Shown piece after piece: positions 52,702-60,522 of a DNA stretch of 64,000 nucleotides (its first letter is position 1; every line of letters begins with the position of its first letter). The notes under the pieces were generated by a model. The model worked only from the letters and a program-made list of their open reading frames with translations, ran no database searches and was not told the origin of the DNA. The stretch is from Nocardioides thalensis (lineage in GTDB: Bacteria > Actinomycetota > Actinomycetes > Propionibacteriales > Nocardioidaceae): assembly GCF_013410655.1 (NCBI RefSeq), contig NZ_JACCFP010000001.1, forward strand, positions 1,612,001-1,676,000, written 5' to 3'. A program made the translations under genes and the position numbers.

Positions 52702-53580
52702 ATGCAGGGAAAGCACAGCGCGAAGCGGGTACGCCGCATCTCGCGCGCTCCCCACATTGCCGGATCTCTCGCAGTACTTGCGACCGGCGCGGCCGTCACC
52801 GCAGGAGTCCTCGGCACCCAGGCGCCGAGCAACCTGATGGCCGCCGACGGCACGCCGGCGGCGTCGCTCAACGACGCCGCCCGCGACACGATCCTCTCCC
52901 GTGACGGGGGAGACCGCGGCACCGAGACCACCGAGCCGGCCGCGGCCGAGGAGAAGCCCGAGCCGAAGCTCAGCCCGGTCGACAAGGCCGTCGCCCCGCA
53001 GGCCGTGCAGGCGGCGATCCGCCAGGCCGACCTCCGGCTCTGGACGACCGCCGACCTCAACCTCTGGACGCGCCCGGACAACCAGGCGAAGAAGCTGGGC
53101 GTGCTGCCCGCCGGCGAGAAGGTGCTGGTCACCGAGCGCCGGATGGAGGGCCGCGCCGAGATCGTCGTCGACGGCGAGGCCCGCTGGGTCACCCAGGGCT
53201 ACCTGAGCGAGGAGAAGCCGTTCGCGCTCGGCGACGACTGCACCAACGGCACCTCCGTGCCTGCCGGCGTCAGCGAGAACATCAAGAAGGTCCACGCCGC
53301 CGTCTGCGCCGCGTTCCCCGAGATCACCACCTACGGCACGTTCCGCAGCGACGGTGAGCACGCGCAGGGGATCGCCGTCGACATCATGGTCTCCGGTGAC
53401 CGCGGCTACCAGGTGGCCGAGTTCATCCAGAAGTACTACGCCGAGCTGGGCGTCAACTACATCATCTACTCCCAGCGCATCTGGTCGGTCGACCGCTCGA
53501 GCGAGGGCTGGCGCGCGATGGAGGACCGTGGCTCCGTGACCGCCAACCACTACGACCACGTCCACGTGACGACCTACTGA
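52702..53580 (+). CDS. Secreted SH3b-domain protein with C-terminal ARB-07466-like domain
   Basis: The 292-residue protein has a long basic signal peptide (LAVLATGAAVTAGVLGTQAPS), an acidic Glu/Pro linker, an SH3b-like domain (LNLWTRPDNQAKKLGVLPAGEKVLVTERR, about residues 115-175) and a C-terminal domain with YGTFRSDGEHAQGIAVDIMVSG and NHYDHVHVTTY. That C-terminal pattern (H ... D ... HVH) is typical of M15-peptidase-like or ARB-07466 domains in actinobacterial cell-wall proteins. Cell-wall hydrolysis or binding is inferred. GGGGGACC lies upstream of ATG 52702. Confidence 0.82.
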   Translation: MQGKHSAKRVRRISRAPHIAGSLAVLATGAAVTAGVLGTQAPSNLMAADGTPAASLNDAARDTILSRDGGDRGTETTEPAAAEEKPEPKLSPVDKAVAPQAVQAAIRQADLRLWTTADLNLWTRPDNQAKKLGVLPAGEKVLVTERRMEGRAEIVVDGEARWVTQGYLSEEKPFALGDDCTNGTSVPAGVSENIKKVHAAVCAAFPEITTYGTFRSDGEHAQGIAVDIMVSGDRGYQVAEFIQKYYAELGVNYIIYSQRIWSVDRSSEGWRAMEDRGSVTANHYDHVHVTTY

Positions 53581-53603
53581 GGCGCACCCTCAGTTGGCCG
53601 TGA

Positions 53604-54173
53604 TCACCGCAGGTCGAGCCTCATCACGACCCGCGGGAAGCCGCTGAGGCGCGACGTGGTGTCGGCGGCGTGGGTGAATCCCGCCGCCTCGAAGTTCTTG
53701 CGCAGCCCGGCGTAGGCCATCGTCTGGTCGACCTTGGCGCCCTGGTTGTCGAGCGGGTAGGCCTCGACGGCCGGCGCGCCGCGCTCGCGGGCGTAGTCGA
53801 CTGCGCCGGCGATCAGGGCATGGGTGATGCCCTTGCCGCGGTGGCCCGGGCGGACGCGGATGCACCACAGCGACCACACCGGCAGGTCGTCGACGTGCGG
53901 GATCTTGCGGTTGCGGGAGAACGTCGTGTCCGCACGCGGAGCGACCGCGGCCCAGCCGACGGGCTCGTCACCGTCGTAGGCCAGCACCCCGAGCGGGCCC
54001 TCCTCGAGGAGCTTGGCCACGTAGTCGCCGCGCGCGGGGCCCTGGAGCTCGTTGTTGAGCTTGGACGGGATGCGATAGCTCAGGCACCAGCACACGTTGG
54101 CGTCGGGGCGCTTCGGCCCGACCAGGGCGCGGACGTCGTCGAAGTCGGTGGCCGGCCGCGTCTCCACAGTCAT
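53604..54173 (-). CDS. GNAT-family N-acetyltransferase
   Basis: The 189-residue protein has the GNAT acetyl-CoA-binding segment WCIRVRPGHRGKGITHALIAGAVDYARERG (RxxxGxG/A as RPGHRGKG) and a C-terminal AGLRKNFEAAGFTHA. A long middle insertion (VCWCLSYRIPSKLNNEL) resembles the family of short actinobacterial GNATs with WCxxYR motifs. Substrate is unknown. ATG 54173 is chosen; the upstream frame is a shadow of dgt. The 57 bases before dgt contain its promoter. Confidence 0.85.
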   Translation of the reverse strand: MTVETRPATDFDDVRALVGPKRPDANVCWCLSYRIPSKLNNELQGPARGDYVAKLLEEGPLGVLAYDGDEPVGWAAVAPRADTTFSRNRKIPHVDDLPVWSLWCIRVRPGHRGKGITHALIAGAVDYARERGAPAVEAYPLDNQGAKVDQTMAYAGLRKNFEAAGFTHAADTTSRLSGFPRVVMRLDLR

Positions 54174-54218
54174 GACGACACCGTGCCAGACCGCGCCGAC
54201 ACGGCCGGGGGCTCTCGA

Positions 54219-54224
54219 TAGGGT
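54219..54224 (+). promoter_or_regulatory. -10 element TAGGGT of a leaderless promoter (dgt)
   Basis: TAGGGT is followed by exactly 6 nt and GTG 54231. Confidence 0.5.
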
Positions 54225-54230
54225 CCCCGG

Positions 54231-55487
54231 GTGGACGACGTCGAGGCGCTGTACGACGAGGCCGCGCGCGAGCGGATCGTGCCGGAGCCCCCGAAGCGCG
54301 TCGACGCTCCGGTGCGGCTGCCGTTCGAGCGCGACCGCGCCCGGCTCGTGCATGCGGCTTCGTTCCGCCGGTTGGCCGCGAAGACGCAGGTGGTCGGGCC
54401 GCAGAGCGACGACTTCGTGCGCAACCGGCTGACCCACAGCCTCGAGGTCGCCCAGATCGCGCGCGACCTCTCCCGCGCCCTCGGCACGCACCCCGACATC
54501 GCGGAGACTGCCGCCCTCGCCCACGACCTCGGTCACCCGCCCTTCGGCCACAACGGCGAGCGGGTGCTCGACGAGATCGCCGCCGGCTGCGGCGGCTTCG
54601 AGGGCAATGCGCAGACGCTGCGGCTGCTGACGCGCTTGGAGGCCAAGACCGCCGACGCCGACGGGAGGTCGGTCGGCCTCAACCTGACCCGAGCGACGCT
54701 CGACGCCTGCACGAAGTACCCGTGGCCGCGCCGGCCGGGGTCACCCAAGTTCGGGGTCTACGACGACGACCGACCCGCGTTCGACTGGATGCGCGCAGGC
54801 GCGCCCGACGGGCGGCAGTGCGTCGAGGCGCAGGTGATGGACCTCGCCGACGACGTCGCCTACTCGGTGCACGACGTCGAGGACGGCACCGTGGCGGGTC
54901 GGATCGACCTGACCCGGCTCGACACCGCCGCGGTCTGGGAGACCGTGCGCGGGTGGTACGCCCCCGACGCGACCGACGACGAGCTCGACGAGGTGCTCCG
55001 ACGGCTCCGTGCCGTGGGCAGCTGGCCGCGGTCGCCGTACGACGGGACCCGCGGGAGCCTCGCCGCGCTGAAGAACCTGACCAGCGACCTGATCGGGCGG
55101 TTCTGCGGCGCCGTGCAGCAGGCGACGTTCGCCCGGGGGGACGGGCCGTTCGTCCGCTACCGCGGCGAGATCGTGGTGCCGGCCGACACCTGGGCCGAGA
55201 TCACCGTGCTGAAGGGGGTCGCGGCGCACTACGTGATGCAGGCCGACGACCGGCTGGCCGCGATGGAGCGGCAGCGGGAGCTGCTGGCCGAGCTCGTCGA
55301 CGCCCTCGGCAGGGGCGGCCCGGACCTGCTCGACGAGTCCCTCCGGGCGGACTGGCGCGCTGCGCCCGACGACGCGGCGCGGCAGCGGGTCGTGATCGAC
55401 CAGGTCGCCTCCCTCACCGACGCGAGCGCCGTGGCGTGGCACGAGCGGTTGTGGAGGGGCGGACGTCCGGTCGGACCTCGTCAGTAG
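54231..55487 (+). CDS. dgt: Deoxyguanosinetriphosphate triphosphohydrolase-like protein
   Basis: The 418-residue HD-domain protein has FRRLAAKTQVVGPQSDDFVRNRLTHSLEVAQIARDL (His69) and the HD pair at HDLGHPPFGHNGE (His98, Asp99), plus a later conserved EAQVMDLADDVAYSVHDVEDG with the last metal Asp. It hydrolyses dGTP or other dNTPs to nucleoside and triphosphate. It sits before dnaG, the usual actinobacterial position. Its TAG stop (55485-55487) is part of dnaG's -10 hexamer. Confidence 0.93.
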   Translation: MDDVEALYDEAARERIVPEPPKRVDAPVRLPFERDRARLVHAASFRRLAAKTQVVGPQSDDFVRNRLTHSLEVAQIARDLSRALGTHPDIAETAALAHDLGHPPFGHNGERVLDEIAAGCGGFEGNAQTLRLLTRLEAKTADADGRSVGLNLTRATLDACTKYPWPRRPGSPKFGVYDDDRPAFDWMRAGAPDGRQCVEAQVMDLADDVAYSVHDVEDGTVAGRIDLTRLDTAAVWETVRGWYAPDATDDELDEVLRRLRAVGSWPRSPYDGTRGSLAALKNLTSDLIGRFCGAVQQATFARGDGPFVRYRGEIVVPADTWAEITVLKGVAAHYVMQADDRLAAMERQRELLAELVDALGRGGPDLLDESLRADWRAAPDDAARQRVVIDQVASLTDASAVAWHERLWRGGRPVGPRQ

Positions 55488-55490
55488 GAT
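55485..55490 (+). promoter_or_regulatory. -10 element TAGGAT of a leaderless dnaG promoter
   Basis: TAGGAT begins with dgt's own stop codon and is followed by 6 nt and ATG 55497. Confidence 0.5.
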
Positions 55491-55496
55491 CGCCGC

Positions 55497-58301
55497 ATGG
55501 CCGGCCGGATCCGCGACGACGACATCGCGACCGTGCGTGAGAAGGCCCGCATCGACGATGTCGTCTCGGCCTACGTGACCCTCCGCAACGCGGGCAGTGG
55601 CACCCAGAAGGGGCTATGTCCCTTCCATGACGAGAAGACCCCGTCGTTCCAGGTCACTCCGAGCAAGGGTTTCTTCCATTGCCTCGCTGGCGAGACGCGC
55701 GTCCTGACGTGGGACGGGCCGCGAGCGATCCGCGAGCTGGTGGGCGGCACCCACAAGGTCCTGGGCGTTGGCGGGACCTGGGTCGAGGCGCCCTTCAAGT
55801 CCTACGGCATCCAGCCGCTGCTCAAGATCACCGTCACCCGCAATCGTCAGCGCAAGGAGATCTTCGCAACGTCCGGCCACCGGTGGTTCGTGCGATCAGG
55901 CAAGCGAGGGCAGGGTGTGGCGGAGGTCGTCACGACCGGTCTCCACGCCGGCCACCGCCTGGTTACGAAGTTTCCGCGCACCCGAACCACCCGGACGACA
56001 CCGTCGCCGTTCGGTGTCGCTCACGGCTTCACGTACGGCGACGGCACTCGCATCGGGACCGGGAGTATGGCGCTGCTCTGTCCGCCCAAGGACCTCGCGA
56101 TGCTCAAGTGGTTCCCGAACAGCCACACGTCGGCGAGCGGAGACAACCTCCTGGTTCACCATCTGCCACGGTTCTTCAAGGATCGCCCACCGCTCGATGA
56201 GTCGGTCTCCTACCTCTACGGGTGGCTCGCCGGATACTTCGCTGCCGACGGCTGCGTCGCCAAGGACGGCACGGTCATCATGAATTCCGCCGAACGTGAC
56301 GATCTGGAGTACTTCCGCACAGTATGTACGCGGCTCGGCATCGCGACGTACGGCATCACCAGCCAGGAGCGCCTGGGATTCGGCAGCGAGCCGTCCGCGC
56401 TCTATCGAATCCACCTCGTGAACGAGGATCTGAAGCCGGAGTTCTTCCTGATCGACGAGCACCGACGCCGATTCGAGGCCGCCGGCAAGCAGTTCGCCCG
56501 CCGCGGCTGGGTCGTCGAAAGCGTCGAGGAGACCGACCGGGTGGAGGAGGTCTTCTGCGCCGAGGTGGAGGACGGCCACGCCTTCACCCTCGAAGACAAC
56601 ATCCTCACCGGAAACTGCTTCGGCTGCGGCGAGGGTGGTGACGTCATCTCCTTCCTGATGAAGCTGGACGGCCTGTCCTTCACCGAGGCGGTCGAGCGTC
56701 TCGCTGACAAGTACGGCGTCGAGCTGCGCCGCGAGGAGGGCGGTCACGACGACCGGCCGAAGGGCCCGCGGCGCCACCGCCTCATCGAGGCGCACGCCGT
56801 CGCGCAGGAGTTCTACGCCAAGTTCCTCGGCAGCCCCGACGCCCTCGCCGGCCGCCAGTTCCTCGACCAGCGCGGGTTCGACCAGGCGGCTGCGCTCCAG
56901 TTCGGCATCGGCTTCGCGCCCCGCGACGGCGAGGCGCTCTGGCGCCACCTGCGCGACCACAAGTTCACGCTCGACGAGGTCGTCGCCGCGGGGTTGGTCG
57001 CGGTGGGCCGCTCGCCCTACGACAAGTTTCGCGGCCGCCTGCTGTGGCCGATCCGCGAGGCGTCCGGAGAAACCATCGGCTTCGGCGCCCGCCGGATCTT
57101 CGACGACGACAAGATCGAGGCGAAGTACCTCAACACCGCCGAGACGCCGATCTACAAGAAGAGCCAGGTCCTCTACGGCATCGACCTCGCCCGTCGCGAG
57201 ATCGGCCGGACCTCCCAGGCCGTGGTGGTCGAGGGCTACACCGACGTGATGGCCTGCCACCTCTCCGGCGTCGGCACCGCCGTCGCCACCTGCGGCACCG
57301 CGTTCGGCGACGACCACGCGCGGGTGCTTCGCCGGTTCCTCAGCGACCACGAGGAGTTCCGCGGCGAGGTGATCTTCACGTTCGACGGCGACGCCGCCGG
57401 GCAGAAGGCCGCGCTGAAGACGTTCGCCGGCGACCAGCGCTTCGTCTCGCAGACCTACGTCGCCGTCGCGCCCGAGGGCATGGACCCCTGCGACCTGCGG
57501 GTCAAGCAGGGCGACGAGGCCGTGCGCGAGCTGATCGCGACCCGCAAGCCGCTCTACCGGTTCGTGCTGACCAACATCGTCGGGAAGTACGACCTCGACC
57601 GCGCCGACGGTCGCGTCGACGCCCTGCGCGAGGGGGCCCGGCTCGTGTCGTCGATCCGCGACAAGTCCAAGGTCGACGCGTTCGCCCGTGAGCTCGCCGG
57701 CATGGTCGGCGTCGACCCCGACCAGGCGCGCGAGGAGGTACGCCGCGCCGCCGCCCGTGGGCAGCGACAGGCAGCGGCGGGGGAGCCGGCCGCCCCGGCG
57801 CTCCGCGAGCGGGCCGCGCTGCCCGACTTGCGCGACCCGCGCTTCGCGATCGAGCGCGAGACGCTCAAGCTCGCGCTCCAGCACCCGATGACGATCGGCC
57901 GCACCACTGCCGAGATCGGCGCCAACGACTTCACCCACCCGACCTACCGCGCGGTGTGGGAGCTCGTCGACAAGGAGGGCGGCTTCGGCGCGGGAGCGGG
58001 CGACGCCGAGCGGCCGGCCCGCATCCGGGCGGCCGCGACCGATCCGGCCGTTGCGAGCGCCGTCACCGAGTTGACGGTCGAGCCGATCCTCGCCGCAGGG
58101 GAGCCGGACGCGGCGTACGTCTCCCACCACGTCTTCCGCCTGCTCGAGCTGACCGCCTTGCGCCGCATCGCCGACATCAAGTCCCGGCTCCAGCGCACCA
58201 ACCCGGTCGAGCAGGCCGCCGACTACAACCGGATGTTCGGCGAGCTCGCCGCCCTCGAGCAGCACCGCCGGACCCTCCGCGACAACATCGTCGGCCGGTG
58301 A
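55497..58301 (+). CDS. dnaG: DNA primase DnaG, interrupted by an in-frame intein
   Basis: The precursor is 934 residues; removal of residues 62-373 leaves a 622-residue primase, the normal size. The N-extein holds the first two zinc ligands (CPFH, Cys41 and His44) and the C-extein begins CFGCGEGGDVISF, with the last two. TOPRIM motifs follow: VVVEGYTD (codons about 57227-57250) and FTFDGDAAGQ (about 57376-57405). The DnaB-binding domain forms the end. It makes RNA primers at replication forks. Sense 0-6 nt spacing from TAGGAT supports ATG 55497. The stop overlaps the next gene by 4 bases. Confidence 0.97.
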   Translation: MAGRIRDDDIATVREKARIDDVVSAYVTLRNAGSGTQKGLCPFHDEKTPSFQVTPSKGFFHCLAGETRVLTWDGPRAIRELVGGTHKVLGVGGTWVEAPFKSYGIQPLLKITVTRNRQRKEIFATSGHRWFVRSGKRGQGVAEVVTTGLHAGHRLVTKFPRTRTTRTTPSPFGVAHGFTYGDGTRIGTGSMALLCPPKDLAMLKWFPNSHTSASGDNLLVHHLPRFFKDRPPLDESVSYLYGWLAGYFAADGCVAKDGTVIMNSAERDDLEYFRTVCTRLGIATYGITSQERLGFGSEPSALYRIHLVNEDLKPEFFLIDEHRRRFEAAGKQFARRGWVVESVEETDRVEEVFCAEVEDGHAFTLEDNILTGNCFGCGEGGDVISFLMKLDGLSFTEAVERLADKYGVELRREEGGHDDRPKGPRRHRLIEAHAVAQEFYAKFLGSPDALAGRQFLDQRGFDQAAALQFGIGFAPRDGEALWRHLRDHKFTLDEVVAAGLVAVGRSPYDKFRGRLLWPIREASGETIGFGARRIFDDDKIEAKYLNTAETPIYKKSQVLYGIDLARREIGRTSQAVVVEGYTDVMACHLSGVGTAVATCGTAFGDDHARVLRRFLSDHEEFRGEVIFTFDGDAAGQKAALKTFAGDQRFVSQTYVAVAPEGMDPCDLRVKQGDEAVRELIATRKPLYRFVLTNIVGKYDLDRADGRVDALREGARLVSSIRDKSKVDAFARELAGMVGVDPDQAREEVRRAAARGQRQAAAGEPAAPALRERAALPDLRDPRFAIERETLKLALQHPMTIGRTTAEIGANDFTHPTYRAVWELVDKEGGFGAGAGDAERPARIRAAATDPAVASAVTELTVEPILAAGEPDAAYVSHHVFRLLELTALRRIADIKSRLQRTNPVEQAADYNRMFGELAALEQHRRTLRDNIVGR
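55680..56615 (+). mobile_element. Intein with LAGLIDADG homing endonuclease domain in DnaG
   Basis: The 312-residue intein starts with Cys (CLAGETRVLTWDG, block A) and has block B ATSGHRWF (TxxH, residues 125-128). A homing endonuclease follows with two LAGLIDADG-type motifs, GFTYGDGT (acidic Asp182) and WLAGYFAADG (Asp251). Block F is VFCAEVEDGHAF, and the end is LEDNILTGN followed by Cys. The C-terminal Asn and +1 Cys are standard; the penultimate residue is Gly instead of the usual His, which some active inteins tolerate. The insertion separates His61 from the third zinc cysteine. Frame is fully open and the HEN acidic residues are kept, so it looks active. Confidence 0.95.
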
Positions 58302-58807
58302 GGGACCTGTTCCGGCGCGACCGGCGCCCCGACCTCGACGTCGCCGCGGGCGAACGCCTCCTCGCGTGGGCGTCCGGTCGGACCGGCACGGTCGGCGGCA
58401 CCCGCGACGCGCTCTACCTGCCCGGCGACCCCGACGACTCCGGCCCGCGGCGCGTCCCGTGGGAGACCGTCGCGAGCGCGGAGTGGGACGCCGACGAGTC
58501 CGTGCTCAGGGTGACCGAGCTCGCGCCCTGGGGCGAGCAGCAGCCCGTCCACCTGCTCGCGCTCGACGACCCCGCCCGGCTGCTCCAGCTCGTGCGCGAG
58601 CGCGTGACCGCCAGCATCGTCGTCCAGCGGCACGTGCCGGTGCGGCGCCGCCAGGAGGTGCGCGTCGTCGGCCGCCGCGCGCCGCGCGGCTCGGGCGAGA
58701 TCACCTGGCTCGTCGACTACGACGCCGCCCTCGACCCCTCCGACCCGGCCGTCCGGCAGGTCGTCGACGCCGCGCTGGCGGCCGCCCGCGCCGACGTCGG
58801 CGCCTGA
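58298..58807 (+). CDS. Conserved hypothetical protein downstream of dnaG
   Basis: The 169-residue protein starts MRDLFRRDRRPDL and contains LLAWASGRTGTVGGTRDALYLPG, VPWETVASAEWDADESVLRVTEL and a basic VVQRHVPVRRRQEVRVVGRRAPRG. It resembles small actinobacterial proteins found after dnaG, of unknown function; a PH-like beta fold is possible. The GTG start overlaps the dnaG stop (GTGA), so it is translationally coupled and made together with primase. Confidence 0.7.
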   Translation: MRDLFRRDRRPDLDVAAGERLLAWASGRTGTVGGTRDALYLPGDPDDSGPRRVPWETVASAEWDADESVLRVTELAPWGEQQPVHLLALDDPARLLQLVRERVTASIVVQRHVPVRRRQEVRVVGRRAPRGSGEITWLVDYDAALDPSDPAVRQVVDAALAAARADVGA

Positions 58808-58854
58808 TAGCCCCGGACAGGGGTATCGATTTCCGGTCGCCCGACGGCCCTTGC

Positions 58855-58860
58855 TAACCT
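58855..58860 (+). promoter_or_regulatory. Possible -10 element TAACCT of tRNA-Asn
   Basis: TAACCT lies about 41 bases before the tRNA, giving a short 5' leader for RNase P processing. No strong -35 is evident. A small CCCC/GGGG hairpin at 58811-58823 before it may end the dnaG operon. Confidence 0.35.
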
Positions 58861-58901
58861 GTGCGGGCTGCTGACCGACGAGGCATCGCGGTCGGAGCCG
58901 A

Positions 58902-58974
58902 TCCCCTGTAGCTCAACTGGCAGAGCATTCGGCTGTTAACCGGAGGGTTGTTGGTTCGAGTCCAACCGGGGGAG
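58902..58974 (+). tRNA. tRNA-Asn (anticodon GTT)
   Basis: A 73-nt cloverleaf: acceptor TCCCCTG pairs with CGGGGGA (58967-58973) with discriminator G58974; D-arm TAGCTCAACTGGCAGAGC; anticodon stem TTCGG/CCGGA around loop CTGTTAA with anticodon GTT at 58935-58937; T-arm GTTGGTTCGAGTCCAAC. CCA is not encoded. It lies 94 bases after the dnaG operon. Confidence 0.97.
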
Positions 58975-58981
58975 CAGAGAC

Positions 58982-59022
58982 GAGGGCCTCTGGCCTGGGC
59001 AGTCGCCCGGTCAGGGGCCCTC
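58982..59022 (+). terminator. Hairpin terminator after tRNA-Asn
   Basis: GAGGGCC (58982-58988) pairs with GGCCCTC (59016-59022), with further internal pairing (CTGGCC/GGTCAG and GGGC/GCCC). It is followed by CGGCATTT, a short T run. It also faces the convergent 3' end of the next gene. Confidence 0.65.
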
Positions 59023-59029
59023 CGGCATT

Positions 59030-59866
59030 TCATCGGCCGGATCCTGCGTCCCGCGTGGTGCCGTCGGCGAGCGTCAGCGTGTAGGACCAGGCGCCACCTA
59101 CCTCGGGGTTGTCCCAGGTGGCCTCGCCCGCCGGCCACCACGCGGCGAACCGGCCACCGTTGACCGACGCCTCGATCTCCATGCCCGACGGCGTGTGGAC
59201 GGTGACTCCGGTGACGTCGCTGCCGACGTAGCCCTCGACCCAGCTGAACCAGTCGTCGTCGTCGGCCCAGGGGAGGAGCTCGTCGTCGGGCACGGTGCTG
59301 CCCGCACTCTCCGTCTCGCGGATGCCGTCGGCGGCGACCTTCGGCGCTGCCGGCGGGTCCTCGCCGCTCGAACCCATGAAGACGCCGTCCGCGTGGTACT
59401 CGTCCCGGTCGACCGTCTCGTCGGCGATCAGGCACACCAGCTCCGCCTCCGGGCCGGCGATCAGGACGTACGTCCACGCACCCCGCTGCTCGGCGATCAC
59501 GACCCGCTCGCCCCGGTCGGGCAGGCCACTGTGGTTGCGGCAGGTCTCGGCGGCCTCGTCCGCGGCGGCGTCGGTGAGCGGCTCCGGCGTGGGCGTCCAC
59601 GACCCGAAGGCCGAGCCGCCGCCGAGCAGCAGGGCGGGTACGGCGACGCCGGTCGCACCGGCGAGCCCCATCCCTGCCAGCAGCTGCCGCCGACGCCGGC
59701 GAGCAGGCGCCGCGGGTGCGGGAGCATCGGTGGACGGATCGACCGGGGTGGCGAGGATCCGGGCGAGCATCGCGTCCGCGCGTTCGCGCTCCGCCACGGT
59801 CAGCCCGGTCGGCGGCGCGGCGTCGAGCTCGCGCAGAGCCCGGGTGGTCAGGTCGATGCCGTTCAT
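59030..59866 (-). CDS. CU044_5270-like membrane protein coupled to an ECF sigma factor
   Basis: The 278-residue protein has a 60-residue cytoplasmic N-terminus with RALRELDAAPPTGLTVAERERADAML, then RRRRRQLLAGMGLAGATGVAVPALLLGG (membrane helix) and an external part with CRNHSGLP and ELVCLIADE cysteines. This resembles actinobacterial proteins of the CU044_5270 type, which sit behind ECF sigma factors and probably regulate them. No zinc anti-sigma motif. The ATG overlaps the sigma stop by 4 bases. Confidence 0.75.
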   Translation of the reverse strand: MNGIDLTTRALRELDAAPPTGLTVAERERADAMLARILATPVDPSTDAPAPAAPARRRRRQLLAGMGLAGATGVAVPALLLGGGSAFGSWTPTPEPLTDAAADEAAETCRNHSGLPDRGERVVIAEQRGAWTYVLIAGPEAELVCLIADETVDRDEYHADGVFMGSSGEDPPAAPKVAADGIRETESAGSTVPDDELLPWADDDDWFSWVEGYVGSDVTGVTVHTPSGMEIEASVNGGRFAAWWPAGEATWDNPEVGGAWSYTLTLADGTTRDAGSGR

Positions 59867-60426
59867 CGATCGCTCCGATCGGTCGCTGGAAGACCCGGCA
59901 GGTCCTCGGGTTCGGTGGATTCGAGGAGGCGCCGCAGCGAGCGACGCGCACGGGACAACCTCAGCCGGAAGGCGACGGCCGTGATGCCGAGCACGGCAGC
60001 CGCCTCGGGGGCGGAGAGCTCGTCGAAGACCGACAGCGAGATCGCCTCCTGCTCCGATGCCCTCAGGTGCGGCCAGGCGGTGGCGATGTCGACCCGGTGG
60101 GCCACGAGGTCCGGGTGTGCCCCGGCATCGGCGAGCTGTCCGAGCTTGGCCAGCCGGACGGCGACGGCGCCCTGGCGGTCCTCGCGACGGCGGGCGTTCA
60201 GCAGCGTGCGGCGGGCGACGCCGAAGAGCCAGGCGCGGGCGTCCGAGAGCTCGGCAGGAACGTCGTCGAGGCGGCGCCAGGCGACGAGCATGACGTCGCC
60301 CACGACGTCCTCGGCATGCGCGGGGTGCACGCGCCGGCGCACGAAGCGCAGGACGTCGGCGTACCCCGCGTCGTAGACGTCGCGGAAGCGCTCTTCCCGC
60401 TCCCGCGACGTACTGGTCGGTTCCAT
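59863..60426 (-). CDS. ECF RNA polymerase sigma factor
   Basis: The 187-residue protein contains region 2 (FRDVYDAGYADVLRFVRRRVHPAHAEDVVGDVMLVAWRRL) and region 4 (HLRASEQEAISLSVFDELSAPEAAAVLGITAVAFRLRLSRARRSL). ATG 60426 has AGGAA at good spacing; an upstream in-frame start at 60474 is less likely. It is co-transcribed with the membrane protein that follows. Confidence 0.88.
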   Translation of the reverse strand: MEPTSTSREREERFRDVYDAGYADVLRFVRRRVHPAHAEDVVGDVMLVAWRRLDDVPAELSDARAWLFGVARRTLLNARRREDRQGAVAVRLAKLGQLADAGAHPDLVAHRVDIATAWPHLRASEQEAISLSVFDELSAPEAAAVLGITAVAFRLRLSRARRSLRRLLESTEPEDLPGLPATDRSDR

Positions 60427-60510
60427 GCCGTGTTCCTGTCCGAGGGGGCCCAAGTGTGTCAGCCGATCTCGCAAGAGTCTGCGGATCGAGTTCCGTCATG
60501 GGTGGTTTGC

Positions 60511-60516
60511 CAGCAT
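60511..60516 (+). promoter_or_regulatory. -10-like element CAGCAT of the helical-protein gene
   Basis: CAGCAT is followed by 6 nt and ATG 60523. Confidence 0.35.
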
Positions 60517-60522
60517 GTGCTC

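Noticed and set aside
55680..56615. Free-standing homing endonuclease gene or intron in dnaG
   Set aside because: The block is in frame without stops, starts with Cys and ends in Asn before Cys, and has splicing blocks A, B, F and G; it is an intein, not an intron-encoded ORF.
58902..58974. tRNA-Asn as a prophage or island attachment site
   Set aside because: No integrase, no repeated tRNA 3' end and only core-like genes follow.
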